DNA of 60,259 nucleotides from Marinifilaceae bacterium (lineage in GTDB: Bacteria; Bacteroidota; Bacteroidia; Bacteroidales; Marinifilaceae), in contig JAFGYE010000015.1 in assembly GCA_016936255.1 (NCBI GenBank), positions 1-60,259 on the forward strand, in the 5' to 3' direction. Positions 56,802 through 60,259 of this stretch are shown here, piece after piece (positions within the stretch are counted from its first letter, which is position 1; every line of letters starts with the position of its first letter). Both the position numbers and the translations under genes were made by a program. The notes below the pieces were generated by a model. The model saw only the letters and a list, made by a program, of their open reading frames with translations, did no database searches and was not told the origin of the DNA.

Positions 56802-57263
56802 TTACTTATTCTTGTATTTCTTTTGCAGTGCATTCAAAAAATATCTTAGGTACTGATCTAAAAATTCTCGATAGTGTTTATGATCTGGATTACGGAAAAA
56901 AGCACTCAACTCATGTTTGCTTATTTTTTTATCTATTAAGGCGAGCATATCTAAGATGTCATCTGATTTCAAGTCCAATGCAATTTTTAGTTTCCGAAGA
57001 ATCATATTATTGCTTAAAGGATCTTCTGGCTCTGGTAGTGGACCTTCTCTTTTTCCGCGTTTTTCAATGATTAATCCGTTGAGGAAAATAGCCAGTTCTT
57101 TATCTGTGATTTCTACTAATAATGGGTCATCATCTTTTTTAAACCAACCATCCAAATCCGCTTTACTGACATCGTAATTGGCCAATTTAAAAAGTTCAAT
57201 CATTTTGAGATCACTAAAGTCAAACACGTAACGAACACGTCTTAATATATCATTATTGGTCAT
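56802..57263 (-). CDS. DUF1456 (YehS) family protein
   Basis: A 153-residue protein made of two similar helical halves, each beginning with the family pattern: NNDILRRVRYVFDFSDLKMIELFKLANYDVSKADLDGWFKKDDD and NNMILRKLKIALDLKSDDILDMLALIDKKISKHELSAFFRNPDH. This duplicated layout is the DUF1456/YehS family, broadly conserved but without known function. The second half is preceded by an acidic-proline linker (GPLPEPEDP). The gene lies downstream of the GH3 gene on the same strand, separated by a terminator, so it is probably transcribed independently. Confidence 0.88.
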   Translation of the reverse strand: MTNNDILRRVRYVFDFSDLKMIELFKLANYDVSKADLDGWFKKDDDPLLVEITDKELAIFLNGLIIEKRGKREGPLPEPEDPLSNNMILRKLKIALDLKSDDILDMLALIDKKISKHELSAFFRNPDHKHYREFLDQYLRYFLNALQKKYKNK

Positions 57264-57417
57264 ATTGTCTTTTATTTAATTTTCACTTCATTCATAATTT
57301 TCATTTTCCTAATCTAACTCCCGTTACTTGTGAGGCAGTTGCGCTAATCAACTCTTATTGTATTCAGGTTCCCGAAACTACAAAACAATAAGTGCTTACC
57401 AAAAGAAACAAGAAGAA

Positions 57418-57448
57418 ATAAAAAAAGACCACCCCTTGCGGGATGATC
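57418..57448 (-). terminator. Rho-independent terminator of the GH3 gene
   Basis: Read on the minus strand, GATCATCCC pairs with GGGGTGGTC (two G-U pairs) around GCAA, followed by seven T. It lies 110 bases past the GH3 stop. Confidence 0.85.
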
Positions 57449-57560
57449 TTTACCTAAATGAATGAAGGGATTACTTCTATTTCCTTCGGTATGCAAAAAC
57501 GATTTAAGTAGTTGTTTCAGCCCGTCGGAATTCTTCTAATCTAAATAGCTGTAACCGTTA

Positions 57561-59921
57561 TTATGGATTATAAGTGAAACTCTTACATTTTTCAACCAAT
57601 TCCATTACCTGAGCTTGAGATATTTCGCCATTGGTTATGTAAGGATATTTTATCATTGGATGATCGACCATGAAGCCTGGGAAATCTGCATTATAACCCG
57701 ATTTTCCTTCTCCTGTGAAGCCTTTGATCCAATTTGGAACTAATTCCATCAGCAATGCACGGGTTTGCTTGTTTTTCCAGTATTCGCTAAAAAATGTGTA
57801 CTCGTCGAAAGCCAAAGGAACTTGTTGTGTTGATTGCAGGGCAACAACTTCAGATAATCTGATATCGCGTGATGATGCTGCTGCAGAAATTGTAAATTCG
57901 CCGCTTTCAGCAATCCACATCTCTCTTTTTCCATCGTAGCAGGAGAAATCCCGGGCTTCCAATTTAAAGGTCACTTCTTTTTCTTCTCCCGGCTCTAAGT
58001 CAATTTTCGCGAACTTCTTCAACTCTTTTTTAGGGCGCAATAGTGTACTTTTATTATCGGTAACATACAATTGCACAACTTCTTTCCCTTTTACATCACC
58101 TGTATTTTTAACTGTTACTGTTGCGCTTACTCCTTCTTTATCGGTCGTTTTTTTAGCCGATAGTTTAAGATTACTGTATTCAAAAGTTGTATAAGACAAT
58201 CCAAATCCAAAAGGAAACAGAGGTTCAATTTTCTTTTCATCGTAGTAACGATAGCCAACAAATATGCGCTCTCCGTAAAGGACTTCGCCTTGCTCACCCG
58301 GGAAATTTAAAAATGCCGGCGTATCCTCCAATTTCACAGGAAATGTTTCGGCCAGTTTGCCTGATGGATTTATTTTCCCAAACAAAACATCGGCAACAGC
58401 ACCAGCTCCGGCTTGTCCGCCCAGCCAGGTTTCCAAAATACCATCCACTTCATTTATCCATGGCATGGTAACTGCGCTTCCGTTGGTAAGTACGACAACT
58501 GTGTTTTTCTGAACTTTCGCAATCTCACTAATTAGTTTGTTATGAGATACAGGCATATTAATATGGGTTCGGTCTATGCCTTCGGATTCGTACTGCAATG
58601 GTAAACCTGCAAATACCAAAGCAATATCGGCATCGGCAGCTGCTTTTTTGGCTTCATCTATTAGCGACGTATCATTATCATCAGATAATTTATAGCCTTG
58701 CGCATAGCTTATTTTTATGTCCTTGCCATATTCTTTTGTGATGATGTCAAGCGCTTTATCAAGCCGGGTAGGTTTCACTTCAGAGCTTCCGTTTCCCTGA
58801 TAACGGGGAGCTGAGGCAAATTCTCCAATAATGGCTACACGCTTGTACTTCTCTTTTGTTACAGGTAATATCTGATTTTTGTTCTTCAAAAGTGTTATGG
58901 CTTCTGATTCAACCTGCCGTGCATAAGCGTGATGCTTTTCAGCATTGAGTTCAGCACCTTCTTTTTCGAGAGCTTTTGCTTTAAATACAATTGTCAGGAT
59001 CTCTTTTACCAATCCATCAACAACGGCAATATCCAAATCTCCGTTTTTAACCGCTTCTACAACAAGAGAATCATTTACACCACTAACTCTGGGCATTTCG
59101 ATGTGCATGCCTGCTTTCATTGCTTCAACCCGGTTAACCACTGCAAACCAGTCTGAAATAACAATGCCTTTAAATCCCCATTCCTTTTTAAGCATATCGG
59201 TTAACAAATACGGACTTTGAGTGCCGTAAACGCCCTGAACCCGATTGTAACAGGCCATAATTGTCCATGGTTGTGCCTTTTTAACCGCTATTTCGAATGG
59301 AGTGAGGTAGATTTCGTGCAGGGTACGATTATCCATATTGGAGTTGTTGTACATGCGCATGGTTTCGACATTGTTGGCTGTATAATGTTTTAATGATGTT
59401 CCCACGCCCTGACTTTGAACTCCGTTGATATAGGCCGCTCCCAGTTCGCCTGATAAAATTGGGTCTTCAGAAAAGAACTCAAAATTTCTTCCGCCCAAAA
59501 CCGATCGTTTGATGTTGACACCCGGCCCCAGAATTACATTCACTTTTTGCGCCTGACATTCTTCACCTATGGCTTGTCCAACTTTATTGACCATATCTAA
59601 ATTCCATGTTGCAGAAAGTGCCGATGCAGTTGGAAAGCAGGTAGCCGGCAACTGATCGCCGTAACCAGCCTTATTGGTTGCCGGCGCCCGGCGCAGACCA
59701 TGAGGACCATCTGCGACCCAAATCCATGGGATATTAAGGCGTTCGACCGGCTGTGTGCTCCAGTCATCGCGACCGGAGCAAAGGGCTGCTTTCTCCTCTA
59801 AAGTCAATTTAGAAACCAATTGGTCAATTTTATCATTGACATCCAGGTCTGATTTTTTAGTCTGTGCTTTCAATACCATATTTGATAGTATTAGGATGGA
59901 AAACAATAGTAAATTTTTCAT
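57561..59921 (-). CDS. GH3-family beta-glucosidase (BglX-like), secreted
   Basis: The 786-residue enzyme has a signal peptide (MKNLLLFSILILSNMVLKAQ), the GH3 N-terminal barrel with DGPHGLR (71-77), KHYTANN (178-184) and the nucleophile Asp257 in GIVISDWF. The GH3 C-terminal domain follows (AIIGEFASAPRYQGNGSSEVKP, DIALVFAGLPLQYESEGIDRTHI), then a fibronectin-III-like domain (GYRYYDEKKIEPLFPFGFGLSYTTFEYSNLKL). It removes terminal beta-linked glucose, or xylose in some members, from oligosaccharides in the periplasm. It stands alone with its own terminator; the upstream region carries the second REP-like copy. Confidence 0.93.
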   Translation of the reverse strand: MKNLLLFSILILSNMVLKAQTKKSDLDVNDKIDQLVSKLTLEEKAALCSGRDDWSTQPVERLNIPWIWVADGPHGLRRAPATNKAGYGDQLPATCFPTASALSATWNLDMVNKVGQAIGEECQAQKVNVILGPGVNIKRSVLGGRNFEFFSEDPILSGELGAAYINGVQSQGVGTSLKHYTANNVETMRMYNNSNMDNRTLHEIYLTPFEIAVKKAQPWTIMACYNRVQGVYGTQSPYLLTDMLKKEWGFKGIVISDWFAVVNRVEAMKAGMHIEMPRVSGVNDSLVVEAVKNGDLDIAVVDGLVKEILTIVFKAKALEKEGAELNAEKHHAYARQVESEAITLLKNKNQILPVTKEKYKRVAIIGEFASAPRYQGNGSSEVKPTRLDKALDIITKEYGKDIKISYAQGYKLSDDNDTSLIDEAKKAAADADIALVFAGLPLQYESEGIDRTHINMPVSHNKLISEIAKVQKNTVVVLTNGSAVTMPWINEVDGILETWLGGQAGAGAVADVLFGKINPSGKLAETFPVKLEDTPAFLNFPGEQGEVLYGERIFVGYRYYDEKKIEPLFPFGFGLSYTTFEYSNLKLSAKKTTDKEGVSATVTVKNTGDVKGKEVVQLYVTDNKSTLLRPKKELKKFAKIDLEPGEEKEVTFKLEARDFSCYDGKREMWIAESGEFTISAAASSRDIRLSEVVALQSTQQVPLAFDEYTFFSEYWKNKQTRALLMELVPNWIKGFTGEGKSGYNADFPGFMVDHPMIKYPYITNGEISQAQVMELVEKCKSFTYNP

Positions 59922-60259
59922 GTTTTATTAATTACAAATTATAGGGTTTAAGGTACAAATAATTATCATTATACACATTTAAAATCCGGCTTAAACAATC
60001 AACATAAAAGATTGATTTAAAAATCATTTGACACGAAAAAACTGATTTTAAACTTACCTATTATACCAAATCAACATCAAAATTGATCTTATAAAATAGT
60101 GCTTAGTATCAAGTCATACCCTGACAAGAACGGCTTGGATATAGTCAGAGCATGACAAGCTGATATTTTAAGCAGGATTTTGAAATTAAAACTGATTTTA
60201 AACTTGCCAATTACACCAAATTAACATCAAAATTGATCTTATAAAATAGTGCTTATAGA
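59922..60259. repeat. Upstream repeat region: two 68-bp direct repeats around a REP-like element
   Basis: Two copies of a 68-bp sequence (60038-60105 and 60188-60255) are about 94% identical (four differences) and offset by exactly 150 bp. Between them at 60112-60170 is the second REP-like element, with arms 60113-60125 and 60144-60156 identical to copy 1. The loop is again 18 bases but differs in sequence except for AC, GCTT and TATA. The window ends inside or just after the second direct repeat, so the array may continue. The GH3 promoter must lie within or beyond this region. Confidence 0.85.

Overview
The window looks like chromosomal DNA of a marine or gut-type member of the Bacteroidota (class Bacteroidia; Marinilabiliales-like is my best guess). 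The signs are low G+C, few Shine-Dalgarno sequences, promoter boxes of the TAnnTTTG type, two very large secreted proteins ending in type A type-IX-secretion (T9SS) sorting domains, a TonB-linked outer-membrane barrel, a LytS/LytTR pair, and several Bacteroidota-only hypothetical families. No complete insertion sequence, prophage or CRISPR array is present; the window is mostly ordinary metabolic and envelope genes with a repeat-rich stretch at the right end.

Layout. 0-5 kb: a GRAM-like membrane protein, a secreted S51 peptidase coupled to an S41 peptidase, then two translationally coupled coiled-coil envelope proteins. 4.7-7 kb (minus): a stand-alone BLUF blue-light sensor and a thermolysin-like cytoplasmic metallopeptidase. 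8-11.6 kb (plus): an APC permease followed by two MscS channels. 11.7-14.8 kb (minus): GH92 alpha-mannosidase and an endonuclease/exonuclease/phosphatase-family lipoprotein. 15-20.7 kb (minus): a xylose locus (GntR-type regulator, xylulokinase, xylose isomerase, xylose/H+ symporter) with matched promoter-operator sites before the regulator and before xylB. 20.8-28.6 kb: SDR/DUF2867, Nudix and ASCH genes, then on the minus strand a lactonase-like propeller, a heparinase II/III-like T9SS protein and a MATE exporter. 28.9-35.3 kb (plus): an MscS channel, a RimB-RimK-aspartoacylase-like cluster that probably adds and removes glutamate on proteins, and a T9SS-exported TIM-barrel glycosidase-like protein. 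35.3-41 kb (minus): TonB-dependent-receptor-like barrel, then a four-gene envelope-sensing operon (DUF5668, LiaF-like, LytS kinase, LytTR regulator). 41.4-47.7 kb (plus): ligA, a DEDDh exonuclease, DUF6913, dapA, lpoB and a COG3014-like lipoprotein. 47.7-52.5 kb: H-NOX-like protein, esterase-TPR, YceI, AraC regulator, tRNA-Arg(ACG) and a DUF6261-like gene. 53-60 kb (minus): a KAP-type P-loop NTPase, a DUF1456 (YehS) protein and a GH3 beta-glucosidase.

The most unusual content is non-coding. Between the KAP NTPase and DUF1456 genes (about 56347-56727) lies a cluster of short palindromes. Six of them share the layout xGATT-N3-AATCx, with arms that change while pairing is kept, and neighbours sit 29-30 bp apart. 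An approximately 60-bp REP-like hairpin element is embedded there, and a second copy lies 3.5 kb away upstream of the GH3 gene, between two 68-bp direct repeats offset by exactly 150 bp. The other leads are a paired xylose operator, an H-NOX-like protein whose YxSxR heme motif reads YxTxK, and the RimB/RimK/aspartoacylase cluster next to MscS.
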